From Rhodothermales bacterium (GTDB lineage: Bacteria; Bacteroidota; Rhodothermia; Rhodothermales; Bin80), in contig OX638318.1 of the NCBI GenBank assembly GCA_951812585.1, positions 2,168,380 through 2,232,379 of the forward strand: a DNA stretch of 64,000 nt, given 5' to 3'. The notes under the pieces were generated by a model, which saw nothing but the letters and a program-made list of their open reading frames with translations, had not been told where the DNA came from and made no database searches. Of this stretch, positions 37,973 to 47,672 are shown piece after piece. The position numbers were made by a program, and so were the translations under genes. Position 1 is the first letter of the stretch, and the number at the start of each line of letters is the position of its first letter.

Positions 37973-40351
37973 ATGAAACGTTTTTTACTTGCAACCCTCT
38001 TCCTGGCCAGCACGATGCTGCCAGTCTACGCACAGATGGGCAGTTTCGGCATAGGTGCCGCCATCGCAGAAGATGTGGTTCTGGTCGGCCAGGGCAAAGA
38101 GGATGATGTCGGCAAAGTCTTCATCTTCACTCAGGATCCTGACGAAGGATGGCAGCGCACGGGCGAATTTTCTGCCTCGGATGGTCACGAGGGCGACCTG
38201 TTTGGCTACTTCGTGAAGGTGCATGAAGGCCTGGTGTATGTAGGCGCGCCGAGCATGGAAGCTGGTGAAGGTGCCATCTACATCTTTGGGCGCGATGCTG
38301 AGACCGGTGAATTTGCCGAAATGGGCACCATCATGGGCTCGGCTGAAGATCACATTGGAGGCTCGGCCGTGATTACCGCGGAAATGGTCATCACGGGTTC
38401 TTTGACTGGAGCCAGCCATTTGAGTGTCTTTGAACGTAATGGAGACGCCTGGGAGCGCACCGGTGCGGTTTCTGCCGAGGGGGTTGACGGCGAGTCAGGC
38501 TTTGGCATGTCCGTGGCCATGGACGACGATCGTCTCTATGTCGGCGCACCCGGTGCCCATGACGGGGCCGGTGCCGTGCATGTTTTCAGCCGGCCCGATT
38601 ATACGCACGAGGCGATGCTCACGGCGAGCGATTCGACACTCGCCGCCTTAGGCGTGTCTTTATTGGCTATGAATGACGGGACGGTGTTCGCGGGTGCGCC
38701 CGGCATCAGGCCAAATAGCCGAGCCATGGCACCGCCGCCAACTGGTGGCGCGGTGCAGTTCGGTCAGGGCGAGGATGGCACATGGATGGAATTGTCCACC
38801 ATGACCGGCAACAGCGACAGCCAGTTCGACCTGTACGGCTTTGGCATGGCTGCATACGGAGATCGACTCTATGTCGGTGCTGCGCTCGAAAATCAATTTC
38901 AGGGCGTTGTGTACGAGTATGCACAGGATGAAATGGGGGCATGGATGGTTCACGATACGCTGGCGGCAGAAGGCAGCCAGTTCTTTGGCATGCTCCTGCA
39001 CATAGGCGCCGCGCAGGCGCTTGTCACGGCCCCGCTCTCGAACCGCGGCGTAGGCTCAGCCTATGTGTTTACGAACACCGAGGACGGCTGGGCGCTGGAG
39101 GGTACGCTTGAGTCAGGCGAAGAGCCACCCCCGCCGCCCGTGCCGGAAACAGCAGGAATCGATATGGTGCCGAGTGAGGGACCTTCGGACTGTGCCGATA
39201 GCTTGGCCTGGCAGTTCGGATGCAGTCAGGTGGACCTGTTGGCATTCTTGCCGCTGCAGTCGGTTGGCGGGAGCGAAGGGGTCACGGCTTCGGATATCTG
39301 GGGCTGGACCGATCCGGAAACGGGTAGCGAATACGCACTCCTGGGACGAAGCGATGGCACCGCGTTTGTGGACATCACCGACCCGGCTAATCCTGTATAC
39401 CTGGGAAGTCTTGCCATGACAGAAGGGACACGCAGCGCTCCCTGGCGAGACATCAAGGTGTACAGCGATCATGCGTTTATCGTCGCCGATGGCGCGGGTT
39501 CACATGGCATGCAGGTCTTTGACCTCACGCAGCTGCGCGGCGTAGAAGAAATGCCGGCGACCTTCGAAGCCACAGCGCGCTATGATGGCATCCACAGCGC
39601 CCACAACATTGTCATCAACGAGGATACCGGCTTTGCCTACGCTGTAGGCAGCAACATGGGCGGCGAAACTTGTGGGGGCGGCCTTCACATGATCAACATT
39701 CAGGATCCGCTGAATCCTACTTTTGCTGGCTGCTTTTCGCACGAAGGTACGGGAGGCTCGGGCACGGGATACTCGCACGATGCCCAATGTGTGACCTACC
39801 ACGGCCCCGACGCGGAGCATGCCAACAAGGAAATCTGCCTGGGATCGAACGCAAACGCCCTGAGCATTGCCGACGTCACCGACAAAGATAACCCGGTGGC
39901 GCTGAGCTCGGCGGACTACCCGAAGGTATCTTACACCCATCAGGGGTGGCTGACTGACGACCATCGATTCTTCTATATGAATGACGAGCTCGATGAGCTC
40001 TCTGGCGAAATCGTAGGGACGCGCACACTGATCTGGGACTTGGCCGATCTGGACGATCCTTTGCTGGTCAGCGAATACCTCTCGGACAACAAGTCGAGCG
40101 ATCACAACCTGTACATCATGGGAGATGTGATGTATCAGTCCAACTACAAGAGCGGACTGCGCATCTTTGACATCAGTGATCGCGTCAATCCGGTGCTCAT
40201 GGGGTTCTTCGACACGTTTCCAGGCGGAGAGGACAGCCCCGGGTTCAATGGCTCCTGGAGCAACTATCCCTACTTTGAGAGCGGCTCGATCATTGTGTCA
40301 AGCATGGGGGAGGGCCTCTTTGTACTCAAGCGCCAAAGCCTAGACATCTAG
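37973..40351 (+). CDS. Secreted choice-of-anchor B / LVIVD-repeat protein with FG-GAP-like N-terminal half
   Basis: A 792-residue exported protein. The start at 37973 gives a clean signal peptide (KRFLLATLFLASTMLPVYAQ); the longer frame from 37790 does not. Residues about 25-380 contain FG-GAP-like blades (LVGQGKEDDVGKVFIF, LYVGAPGAHDGAGAVHVF). A short proline-rich linker (EEPPPPPVPETAG) leads to a C-terminal propeller of LVIVD type (DGTAFVDITDPANPVYLGSL, GLRIFDISDRVNPVLMGFF), matching the choice-of-anchor B family. The role is probably surface binding or display; the ligand is unknown. Two more secreted repeat proteins follow with gaps of 32 and 12 bases. Confidence 0.85.
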   Translation: MKRFLLATLFLASTMLPVYAQMGSFGIGAAIAEDVVLVGQGKEDDVGKVFIFTQDPDEGWQRTGEFSASDGHEGDLFGYFVKVHEGLVYVGAPSMEAGEGAIYIFGRDAETGEFAEMGTIMGSAEDHIGGSAVITAEMVITGSLTGASHLSVFERNGDAWERTGAVSAEGVDGESGFGMSVAMDDDRLYVGAPGAHDGAGAVHVFSRPDYTHEAMLTASDSTLAALGVSLLAMNDGTVFAGAPGIRPNSRAMAPPPTGGAVQFGQGEDGTWMELSTMTGNSDSQFDLYGFGMAAYGDRLYVGAALENQFQGVVYEYAQDEMGAWMVHDTLAAEGSQFFGMLLHIGAAQALVTAPLSNRGVGSAYVFTNTEDGWALEGTLESGEEPPPPPVPETAGIDMVPSEGPSDCADSLAWQFGCSQVDLLAFLPLQSVGGSEGVTASDIWGWTDPETGSEYALLGRSDGTAFVDITDPANPVYLGSLAMTEGTRSAPWRDIKVYSDHAFIVADGAGSHGMQVFDLTQLRGVEEMPATFEATARYDGIHSAHNIVINEDTGFAYAVGSNMGGETCGGGLHMINIQDPLNPTFAGCFSHEGTGGSGTGYSHDAQCVTYHGPDAEHANKEICLGSNANALSIADVTDKDNPVALSSADYPKVSYTHQGWLTDDHRFFYMNDELDELSGEIVGTRTLIWDLADLDDPLLVSEYLSDNKSSDHNLYIMGDVMYQSNYKSGLRIFDISDRVNPVLMGFFDTFPGGEDSPGFNGSWSNYPYFESGSIIVSSMGEGLFVLKRQSLDI

Positions 40352-40383
40352 ATGCACCTGTAACACCAAAACGCGCCTGTCCT

Positions 40384-41739
40384 ATGCAACCTCGTACGCT
40401 GCTGTTGGCGGCCTTCCTAGTGGTTTCGCCGCTGGCTGCGGCCGGCCAAAGCACGCAGGCAGTTGCGCCATTCTTTTCGGAAGAGGTCCTGCCGCTGATT
40501 CAGGAGAAGTTTGCTCCGCTTTTGACGCGCGAAAAGGGACTGGACCTTTCCTCTTGGGAAACGTTGATGGCCGGATCGGATTATGGCGAAGTGGTGATCC
40601 CATTCGACGCGGAAGGGAGCCTCCTGATACGGTTAGCCACACGCTTGGACAGCAGCGATGCGTTGCGCCCTCACGCAGATGCGCTGGCGGCGCATGATCT
40701 CGCTGTGGTGCGCGAATGGATTGACGCCGGCGCAAAGAATGATGCGGGCGAAGTGCCCTTTGCGGACAGCCAGGCGCTGCTCTATGCAGCAAACGAAGGA
40801 GCGGCAGCGGTGTCCATCATCGATATGGATGCCATGGTCGTCATCCGAACCATTCGGCTGGAGGAACTCGGCTTTACGAAGGATGCGAAGCCTCACCACA
40901 TCGCGGTAGAGCCCGACGGTTCGGCCTGGTATGTTTCGCTGATCGGCGACGACGTGGTACTGAAGTTTAATCGCGACAACGAGTTGATCGATCAGACTGC
41001 CTTTGAGCGGCCGGGCATGCTGGCGCTGCACCACGGAGAGGACCTCTTGTTCGTGGGACGCTCCATGAAGGCGGTCAACCCGCCGCGGCGGATTGGGATG
41101 ATCAGCCGAACGGAGATGGACCTGGAAGAACTGGACGTATTCTTCGCGCGACCGCACGCGCTCGCGATCCATCCGGGCGGGACTCATGTGTACGTGGGGA
41201 GTCTGGCTGAGAACCAGATGGCCACGCTGGATTATGCTGCCGAAGGCATCGCGCTGACCGCCATAGAAGGACCGATCCATACACTGGTGCAGTTCGCGGT
41301 TGCGCCGGATGGTCAGTCCATGGTTGTGGGTGGACAGCTCACAGGCAAGCTGTTCTTCTTTGACACTGCCGTGCCGGCAACGCCGAGGCTGGAAAGCACC
41401 ATTGATGTGGGTGCTGCGCCGTGGCATCCGGTATTCAGCCCGGACGGGCGTACGGTGTGGTTTGGCAACAAGATGGCCGGGACAGTGACCGCGGTAGACA
41501 TGGAGCAACGCACGGTGGCCGCTGTGGTGTCCGGGCTGGCGCAGCCGCATGGTTCAGCGATGCGGGCCGATGGCGCCTATGTTTTTGTGTCCAACAATAA
41601 CATGAATGGGCAGCATCAGGCACGGTATAACTTTGGATACCTCCCCGGTGTGGTGGCTGTGATAAATACCGAGACGCGGGAGATAGAGAAGATGCTAGAG
41701 ATCGGCCCCAACGCCACCGGGCTGGGGGCTGCCCGGTAG
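40384..41739 (+). CDS. Secreted YncE-like beta-propeller with heme-less planctomycete-type cytochrome domain
   Basis: A 451-residue exported protein; the signal peptide ends near residue 21 (PLAAAGQ). Residues about 28-125 follow the PSCyt1-type cytochrome pattern (VLPLIQEKF, KGLDLSSWETLMAGSDYG, GSLLIRLATRLD, VVREWIDAGAK), but the CxxCH heme motif expected after QEK is replaced by FAPLL. The rest is a YncE/PQQ-like seven-bladed propeller (PHHIAVEPDGSAWYVSL, AVAPDGQSMVVGG, PVFSPDGRTVWFGN). Loss of the heme site argues for a structural or binding role. It sits in a three-gene run with other repeat proteins. Confidence 0.82.
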   Translation: MQPRTLLLAAFLVVSPLAAAGQSTQAVAPFFSEEVLPLIQEKFAPLLTREKGLDLSSWETLMAGSDYGEVVIPFDAEGSLLIRLATRLDSSDALRPHADALAAHDLAVVREWIDAGAKNDAGEVPFADSQALLYAANEGAAAVSIIDMDAMVVIRTIRLEELGFTKDAKPHHIAVEPDGSAWYVSLIGDDVVLKFNRDNELIDQTAFERPGMLALHHGEDLLFVGRSMKAVNPPRRIGMISRTEMDLEELDVFFARPHALAIHPGGTHVYVGSLAENQMATLDYAAEGIALTAIEGPIHTLVQFAVAPDGQSMVVGGQLTGKLFFFDTAVPATPRLESTIDVGAAPWHPVFSPDGRTVWFGNKMAGTVTAVDMEQRTVAAVVSGLAQPHGSAMRADGAYVFVSNNNMNGQHQARYNFGYLPGVVAVINTETREIEKMLEIGPNATGLGAAR

Positions 41740-41751
41740 CTGTCCAGACCC

Positions 41752-43581
41752 ATGCAACAAGGTTATACTATTCTCGCGGCGAGCTGCGCATCTCTACTTT
41801 TGGTGGGGGGTTGCCTCGGCACGCGGCAGCTTGCCGAGGCGCCGCCGCAGTTTCCGCCGGTATACGCGCACCAGATATATGCATTCGAGGTTCGCGATGC
41901 AGACGGCGTGCCGATCGTGCATCCGTTCCTCGGGGGTTTCAATATTCCGCGGCCGCAGCTGGTGGATATTGATGGCGATGGCGACTTGGATCTGTTTCTG
42001 CAAGAGCTGACCGGTCGACTCAAACACTTTGAGAACATCGGGAGCAGTATCCAGCCCGCCTTTCGTTGGCGCAGCGACCAGTATTTGGGCCTTGATATTG
42101 GCGAGTGGTACCGCTTTGTGGACCTGGACAGCGATGGCGATCTGGATCTCCTCGGAGAACTGCCCTACAGTCATCTACGGCTCTTTCGGAACGACGGCAC
42201 GCCTGCAGCACCCGCCTTTACCACTGTGTTCGATTCGCTGCGCACGGCCAATGGCGAGCTGCTCTTTGCAGACAGCCAGAATATCCCCAGCCTTGTTGAT
42301 ATCGACTGTGATGGCCTTTTGGACCTGTTTGTAGGGCGGCTGGATGGCACTGTGTATCGGTTCGAGTCCGTAGGCGACGATGAAAACGGGTTACCGCGTT
42401 TTCAGTTGATAGATGAGCGTTTCGAAGACATCGAAATCGTTGCACAGATAGCCACGCAGCATGGGGCCAATGCGCTTACGTTTCACGACGTAGATGACGA
42501 CGGGGACCTGGACCTTTTCTGGGGCGACTTCTTTGAGCCGGGCGTATTGCTGATCCGGAACACGGGGACCTGCGAAGCGCCTAACCTGCGCAATGAACCA
42601 GAGCCGTTCCCGCAGGAGAATCCCGTGTCTACAAGCGGATACAACGCTACCTTGTTCGCTGACATCAACGGAGACACGAAGGCGGATTTCTTCGTGGGCG
42701 TGTTGGGCGGGGCCTTTCAGCCCAACACGACCACCGTTGAGAACTTCTACTTCCTGGAGTCCACCCAGGATGGATTCCAGCTCCAAACAGAGCAGTTTCT
42801 CTCGCAGATCGACGTCGGTGCCGAATCCATTCCGACCTTCGCGGATCTGGACGGGGATGGCGATCAGGATCTCTTGCTCGCAAACAAGATTGATCAGCGC
42901 GACTTTGAAACCGCGCGCATCTACCACTACGAAAACCGCTCAGGGCCCGAAGGCGTGCTCTTGCAGCTGGTGGGTACGCTGCCCCTCTATGGCTATCACA
43001 GCTTTGCGCCTGCCTTTGCGGATCTGGATAGCGATGGCGATTTGGACATGATGACCGGCACCTGGAATTCGGATGTCCGCTACTACCGCAATGATGGCAC
43101 GGCAGCGGCGTACGATTTCGTAGAACTAAGCGAGCACACTGTTGACCTCACGCGCGGCAGCTACAGCAAGCCTGCGCTGGTTGACATTGATGCCGATGGC
43201 GACTACGATCTGTTCATCGGCGAATCGTCCGGCGAGCTCAACTTTTACCGCAACGTCGGCGATCCTTCGCAGCCGCAGTTTGCGCTGATCAGCGACAATT
43301 TTGACGACATTGATGTGGGCCGCCTGAGCGCGCCTTCCTTCACCGACTTGGACGGCGATGGCGATCAGGACATGGTACTCGGGCGCGAGGCGGGCGCGGC
43401 ACTGCTCTATTTGAACGTAGGCACGCCAGAGGCACCGCTATTTGCACCGCAGGGTACGCTCAACGCCGACTTGCCGTACTACTCAGCGCCGGCTTTCGTC
43501 GACATTGACGGCGACGGGTTGGTGGACCTGTTCAGCGGCGGCATGGGCGGCGGCCTGATGTTTTACCAGCGCATCCCGTAG
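41752..43581 (+). CDS. VCBS/FG-GAP repeat lipoprotein
   Basis: A 609-residue lipoprotein with lipobox LLVGGC (Cys21). It carries about ten calcium-binding-type repeats such as DIDGDGDLDLF, DLDSDGDLDLL, DVDDDGDLDLF, DLDGDGDQDLL and DIDADGDYDLF, spread from residue 65 to the C-terminus and predicted to fold as an integrin-like propeller. It is probably displayed on the cell surface. It lies 12 bases after the YncE-like gene, so co-transcription is likely. A hairpin at 43839-43861 may end the operon. Confidence 0.86.
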   Translation: MQQGYTILAASCASLLLVGGCLGTRQLAEAPPQFPPVYAHQIYAFEVRDADGVPIVHPFLGGFNIPRPQLVDIDGDGDLDLFLQELTGRLKHFENIGSSIQPAFRWRSDQYLGLDIGEWYRFVDLDSDGDLDLLGELPYSHLRLFRNDGTPAAPAFTTVFDSLRTANGELLFADSQNIPSLVDIDCDGLLDLFVGRLDGTVYRFESVGDDENGLPRFQLIDERFEDIEIVAQIATQHGANALTFHDVDDDGDLDLFWGDFFEPGVLLIRNTGTCEAPNLRNEPEPFPQENPVSTSGYNATLFADINGDTKADFFVGVLGGAFQPNTTTVENFYFLESTQDGFQLQTEQFLSQIDVGAESIPTFADLDGDGDQDLLLANKIDQRDFETARIYHYENRSGPEGVLLQLVGTLPLYGYHSFAPAFADLDSDGDLDMMTGTWNSDVRYYRNDGTAAAYDFVELSEHTVDLTRGSYSKPALVDIDADGDYDLFIGESSGELNFYRNVGDPSQPQFALISDNFDDIDVGRLSAPSFTDLDGDGDQDMVLGREAGAALLYLNVGTPEAPLFAPQGTLNADLPYYSAPAFVDIDGDGLVDLFSGGMGGGLMFYQRIP

Positions 43582-43630
43582 CGCGGCTTGTCCTGCCGTT
43601 CACCTTAGCTCTTGACAATCGGAGTTTCAG

Positions 43631-43813
43631 ATGGCTCCGCCTCCGATTGACGAATACGGCACCGCAGCCGACATTTTCCTTCAGTCCTTGGCCCACTCCC
43701 GCCTCCAGGCAATCGATCCAGAACAATACGACTGGCAACATGAAGACATCCTGAAGAGCTTTTCGGAGGAGATCAAGGTCTATGGTCGGGTTGCTCCGCG
43801 CTGCAAACAATAG
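43631..43813 (+). CDS. Possible small acidic protein, 60 residues
   Basis: I do not recognise this protein. A GGAG sits 7 bases before the ATG, which is unusual here and supports translation. The product is acidic and helical (YGTAADIFLQSLAHSRLQ, then DPEQYDWQHEDILKSF), without a signal peptide or membrane segment. It lies 50 bases after the VCBS lipoprotein on the same strand. It could be a real small gene or chance. Confidence 0.4.
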   Translation: MAPPPIDEYGTAADIFLQSLAHSRLQAIDPEQYDWQHEDILKSFSEEIKVYGRVAPRCKQ

Positions 43814-43838
43814 ACGTAGTGCTTCGCAGTGTACACAG

Positions 43839-43861
43839 GCCTGCTGCCAGACGGCGCAGGC
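43839..43861 (+). terminator. Hairpin after the secreted-repeat-protein cluster
   Basis: GCCTGC-T-GCC pairs with GGC-GCAGGC around a 4-base loop: nine pairs with one bulged T. It lies 26 bases past the 60-residue frame and could end the 37973-43813 transcript. No U-tract follows. Confidence 0.4.
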
Positions 43862-44024
43862 AGCATGAGCTGTTATCTGCATCGGGGCAGCCTATCTCTG
43901 TCATTTACCCATAAAACCCTGTTAACGTCCGCATTTGCGGGCCAGTATGTGCCCAGCGTGTTCAATGTGGTGGGTCCGGCCAGAAGAAGGTTTTTGCCTC
44001 TTGCGTGGTGAATGGCATGGCTGG

Positions 44025-44052
44025 GGAAGCGCCGCAGCCTTTAGCGCTTTCC
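44025..44052 (-). terminator. Possible terminator after nrdJ
   Basis: GGAAGCGC at 44025-44032 pairs with GCGCTTTCC at 44044-44052, with one bulged T. It lies about 10 bases past the nrdJ stop on the minus strand. A clear U-tract is missing. Confidence 0.35.
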
Positions 44053-44062
44053 GCAGCACGGC

Positions 44063-47000
44063 TTAGCCGCAGCCGCTGGAGCTGCCGCACTGCATGCATG
44101 CATAACAGGATCCGCTCCGCACGGTGATGGCTCCGCAGTTGGAGCAGGGCGGCGCGTCCTCCTGGTTCTGGTAGGTGCCTTGCTGCGACAAAGCGCGGGC
44201 CCTTGGGGCTTGACTGGCTTGGTAGGAAGCGACCACATTGCGAACGTCTACTTCGTGGTCTTCAAAGGGCAAGGTCATCTGCGCCTGGTCCTCCGCCGGG
44301 CCCGCCTGCTGTACGACTTCGTCGAACTCAGGGGACGCATCCCTAGACTCTTCAGGTGCGACCTCGCCCATAAATTTTAACTGCAGATATCGGAAGATGT
44401 AGTCCATGATGGACTTGGCCATCGGAATACGCTGGTTGTTGGTGAAGCCACTCGGCTCAAAGCGCATGTAGCTGAACTTTTCGCATAGATCCGCCAGCGG
44501 TACGCCATACTGCAGCGCAATAGAAATGCTGGTGGCGAAGGCATCCATGACGCCCGAAAGCGTGCTGCCTTGCTTCGACATGGTGATGAAGATCTCTCCA
44601 GGCAGCTTGGTGTCGGGGTACATGCCCACATGAAGGTACCCTTCATGCCCTGCAATGCTGAACTTGTGCGTAAGCGCAGGGCGCTCATCCGGCAGTCGCC
44701 TGCGAATAGGGCGATACTCAATGCGCTCAATGACCTTCTCAATGACCTGCGGTTCCAAGCCTTCGGCCATACCATCACCAGAGGTTTCCAGACTGGCCGT
44801 GCGCTTCTGTGTATTGCCGCCCTTGGAGGTAGCCAGCGGCTGGCTGCGTTTGGAGTTTTCACGGTAGATGGCCAGTGCCTTAAGGCCCAGTCGCCACCCA
44901 TCCACATAGATTTCGGCAATCTCATCCTTCGTGGATGCCTCCGGCATGTTGACGGTCTTGGAGATGGCACCGGAAACAAACGGCTGGCAAGCCGCCATCA
45001 TCTTTACGTGTCCTGATGGCTGTACGCTTCGCATGCCGTTGAGAGGCTTGAAGGCGCAGTCAAAGATCGCCAAGTGCTCTTCCTTGAGATGCGGTGCCCC
45101 TTCAATCATGTCGTTTTCGTTGATATAGCTGAGGATGGCGTCGACATCTTTCGGATCATAGCCAAGCCGGTCCAAAGCCTCCGGCACGGTCTTGTTGACG
45201 ATCTTGAGCGTTCCTTCGCCTTTGCCTGCCAGCAGCTTGTATTTGACCAGCGCGATATCCGGTTCTATGCCAGTGGTGTCGCAGTCCATCATGAAGGCAA
45301 TCGTCCCAGTCGGTGCCAGCACCGTAACCTGCGCGTTGCGGTATCCATGCTGCAGGCCGAGTGCCAGCATCCGATTCGCGGACTCCTGGGCAGCCGTTAG
45401 CAGATAATCTGGACAGGATGCATCAATGGCATGGGCCGCTTCGTGGTGCAGGCGTATTACATCCAGCATGGACGCTCTGTTTGGCGCAAATCCGCTGAAG
45501 GGCCCGATGGCTTCGTTAGCTGCGATTTCCGCGCTGCGCGCGTAGGCCTCGCAGTGTTCTATCGCCATTATGGCACCAGCCACGGCGCGCCCTTCATCGC
45601 TGTCATAGGGCAGGCCCATGGCCATCAGCAGTGCTCCCAGATTGGCAAACCCGAGTCCCAGCGGGCGAAAGTCGTGGCTGTTTCTGGCAATTTCACGACT
45701 CGGGTATCCAGCATTGTCCACGAGGATTTCCATCGCGGTAAGGAAGATGCGCGTGGCCTGTCTGAATCGCGCCACATCAAAGGTGCCGCCGTCCTCCTGG
45801 AACTTGCGCAAGTTGAGACTCGCGAGGTTGCACGCGGAATTGTCCAGGAACATGTACTCAGAGCAGGGATTGCTCGAGTTGATGGGCCCGGTGGCTTTGC
45901 ACGTATGCCACTTCTGGATCGTGTCCTCGTACTGCAGCCCCGGATCGCCGCACACATGGGTGCCAATGGCTATCTCGCGCATCAGGTCGTGCGCATCGAT
46001 GCGTTCCAGCGCTTCTTGCGTAGTCACTGCCCGCAGCGGATAGGGACGTCTGGTCTTCAGGCACTGCATGAACTCGTCGGTGACGCGCACGGACTGGTTA
46101 ACATTCTGGAACGCCACCGAACCGTAGGCAGGCCCATTGAATGACCCGTCGTAGCCCTGCTCGATAAGGGCCCAGGCCTTTTGCTCTTCTTCGTGCTTGG
46201 CCGCAACGAACTCCAGGATGTCGGGATGCCAGACCTTGAGCGTCTGCATGATGGCGGCACGACGCGTCTTGCCGCCGCTCTTGATAGTGCCGCCGGTCGC
46301 ATCCTGGACTCGCATGAAGCTGACTGGCCCGCTGGGTTGACCGCCGCCCGACAGCTTCTCCTTGGTGGACCGCAGCGTGGACCAGTCGGCACCAACACCG
46401 GACCCGTACTTGAACAGCCGTGCGCTGTCACCCATCAACTGCCAGATGTCGTCTATAGAGTCCTCCACGGAGATGATGAAGCACGCTGAAGCCTGGGGAC
46501 GCACGTAGGGATCCACATCCTGAACGGTCTGGGTCTTTGAATCCCAGCCATGGATCGTCTTGCCACCCGTATCCTGTACGCCGTACCGGTGGTGCAGTCC
46601 GACGTTGAACCACACGGGGCTGTTGAACGACCCGTACTGGTTTACGCACAGCCAGGTCAATTCATCGTAGAACCGTTCGCCGTCGCCATCCGACGCGAAG
46701 TACCCTTGGGCAATGCCCCAGTCCGCGATGGTGCGCGTTACGCGATGGACCAGTTGGCGCAGCGAGCGTTCGCGCCCGCCTTCGTCAGGGTCGAGGTGCG
46801 CCGCCTCTCTGTTGCCGTAAAAGTACTTGGAGGCGACCACGCTCGTAGCCAAGGGGCTCCAGCTCTTGGGAAACTCCACATCCTTCTGCTCGAACACGGC
46901 CTGTCCAGACGGGTTTTTGATTACTGCATCGCGGTGTTCCCACTCAAGAGAGTCCAGCGCATTCGCGCCTTCCGTGGAGAAGGCGCGCTCTATGCTGAGG

Positions 47001-47089
47001 CCGTGTTTATGGGCGGTGTCAGCCGCTGTTGACAGCTCCTGCGAAGGGAGGGTTTCGCTTGACATGAGACTCTTTGTTCTGGTGTTCAT
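44063..47089 (-). CDS. nrdJ: Adenosylcobalamin-dependent (class II) ribonucleotide reductase
   Basis: A 1008-residue single-chain class II reductase making deoxyribonucleotides with coenzyme B12. Visible features are SFNSPVWFNVGL, the redox Cys in ASACFIISVEDSI, the active-site block NSSNPCSEYMFLDNSACNLA with the Cys-x-Glu pair, and LAPTGTIAFMMDCDTTGIEP. The C-terminus ends in a Cys-rich tail (CSNCGAITVRSGSCYACMQC) that binds zinc and probably relays electrons. A start at the next Met (47065) is also possible. It has a long, AT-richer upstream region with DnaA-box-like sites. The enzyme works with or without oxygen but requires B12 supply. Confidence 0.95.
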   Translation of the reverse strand: MNTRTKSLMSSETLPSQELSTAADTAHKHGLSIERAFSTEGANALDSLEWEHRDAVIKNPSGQAVFEQKDVEFPKSWSPLATSVVASKYFYGNREAAHLDPDEGGRERSLRQLVHRVTRTIADWGIAQGYFASDGDGERFYDELTWLCVNQYGSFNSPVWFNVGLHHRYGVQDTGGKTIHGWDSKTQTVQDVDPYVRPQASACFIISVEDSIDDIWQLMGDSARLFKYGSGVGADWSTLRSTKEKLSGGGQPSGPVSFMRVQDATGGTIKSGGKTRRAAIMQTLKVWHPDILEFVAAKHEEEQKAWALIEQGYDGSFNGPAYGSVAFQNVNQSVRVTDEFMQCLKTRRPYPLRAVTTQEALERIDAHDLMREIAIGTHVCGDPGLQYEDTIQKWHTCKATGPINSSNPCSEYMFLDNSACNLASLNLRKFQEDGGTFDVARFRQATRIFLTAMEILVDNAGYPSREIARNSHDFRPLGLGFANLGALLMAMGLPYDSDEGRAVAGAIMAIEHCEAYARSAEIAANEAIGPFSGFAPNRASMLDVIRLHHEAAHAIDASCPDYLLTAAQESANRMLALGLQHGYRNAQVTVLAPTGTIAFMMDCDTTGIEPDIALVKYKLLAGKGEGTLKIVNKTVPEALDRLGYDPKDVDAILSYINENDMIEGAPHLKEEHLAIFDCAFKPLNGMRSVQPSGHVKMMAACQPFVSGAISKTVNMPEASTKDEIAEIYVDGWRLGLKALAIYRENSKRSQPLATSKGGNTQKRTASLETSGDGMAEGLEPQVIEKVIERIEYRPIRRRLPDERPALTHKFSIAGHEGYLHVGMYPDTKLPGEIFITMSKQGSTLSGVMDAFATSISIALQYGVPLADLCEKFSYMRFEPSGFTNNQRIPMAKSIMDYIFRYLQLKFMGEVAPEESRDASPEFDEVVQQAGPAEDQAQMTLPFEDHEVDVRNVVASYQASQAPRARALSQQGTYQNQEDAPPCSNCGAITVRSGSCYACMQCGSSSGCG

Positions 47090-47189
47090 CAGTCCGGCAT
47101 CTCAGGGCGCAAGGCGCACAATGACCATTATAGTGTACTACATGCGAAGGCGTTATGCAAGGTATACCCGTTATTTTTTTAGCCACTAG

Positions 47190-47369
47190 TTATCCACAGC
47201 ACGGAATCTGCACAAAGCCGATCACTGGGGAGAAACTGTAAGTCAGCACTGACAAAAACCATTGCCAAACACGGTCATCGTTCGCCACATGTGCTGCCAT
47301 ATACACAGTATAACCGTTATTTGTTGTTCCGCTACGGTGCGAATTCATACTCCGTGCGGGTTTTCCACA
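47190..47369 (-). promoter_or_regulatory. DnaA-box-like cluster upstream of nrdJ
   Basis: A perfect DnaA box TTATCCACA lies at 47190-47198, with one-mismatch copies at 47299-47307 (ATATACACA) and 47361-47369 (TTTTCCACA), all in the same orientation, inside an AT-richer 580-base gap holding a T-rich run at 47171-47180. Control of nrdJ by DnaA is known for nrd genes in other bacteria and is plausible here. No replication genes flank it, so a replication origin is unlikely. Confidence 0.4.
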
Positions 47370-47672
47370 GCTATCGGTGGACCGTTGATTAGTTGGGTAT
47401 TACGGTGTTAGGTTGTATCGCGTGATGCACGTCTGGCACCGGCAGCCGTGCATTCTGCAGCGCATGGGCCACGCTTTCCCTGCTTCGCATGCCGGCGGTG
47501 GCACGCGAACGTGCAGCCAGGCGACGGCCCGACATGCCAACGCCAGCCTTCAGGGGCCGCGGCGCGCATGGTTTGTAACCACGCACCATCGCATTGCGCA
47601 GCCTGCCACGGGTATACAGCGCAGGAATCAAACCGGCCTGGGATTCGTTGGACGCGGCAGCACATCAAACCA

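Noticed and set aside
47190-47369. Chromosomal replication origin
   Set aside because: Only one perfect DnaA box, and no dnaA, dnaN, rpmH, gidA or par genes nearby.
47090-47420. Cobalamin riboswitch upstream of the B12-dependent nrdJ
   Set aside because: An AGCCACT string is present at 47181, but the rest of the B12-box consensus and stems were not found. Class II reductases are also not usual B12-riboswitch targets.
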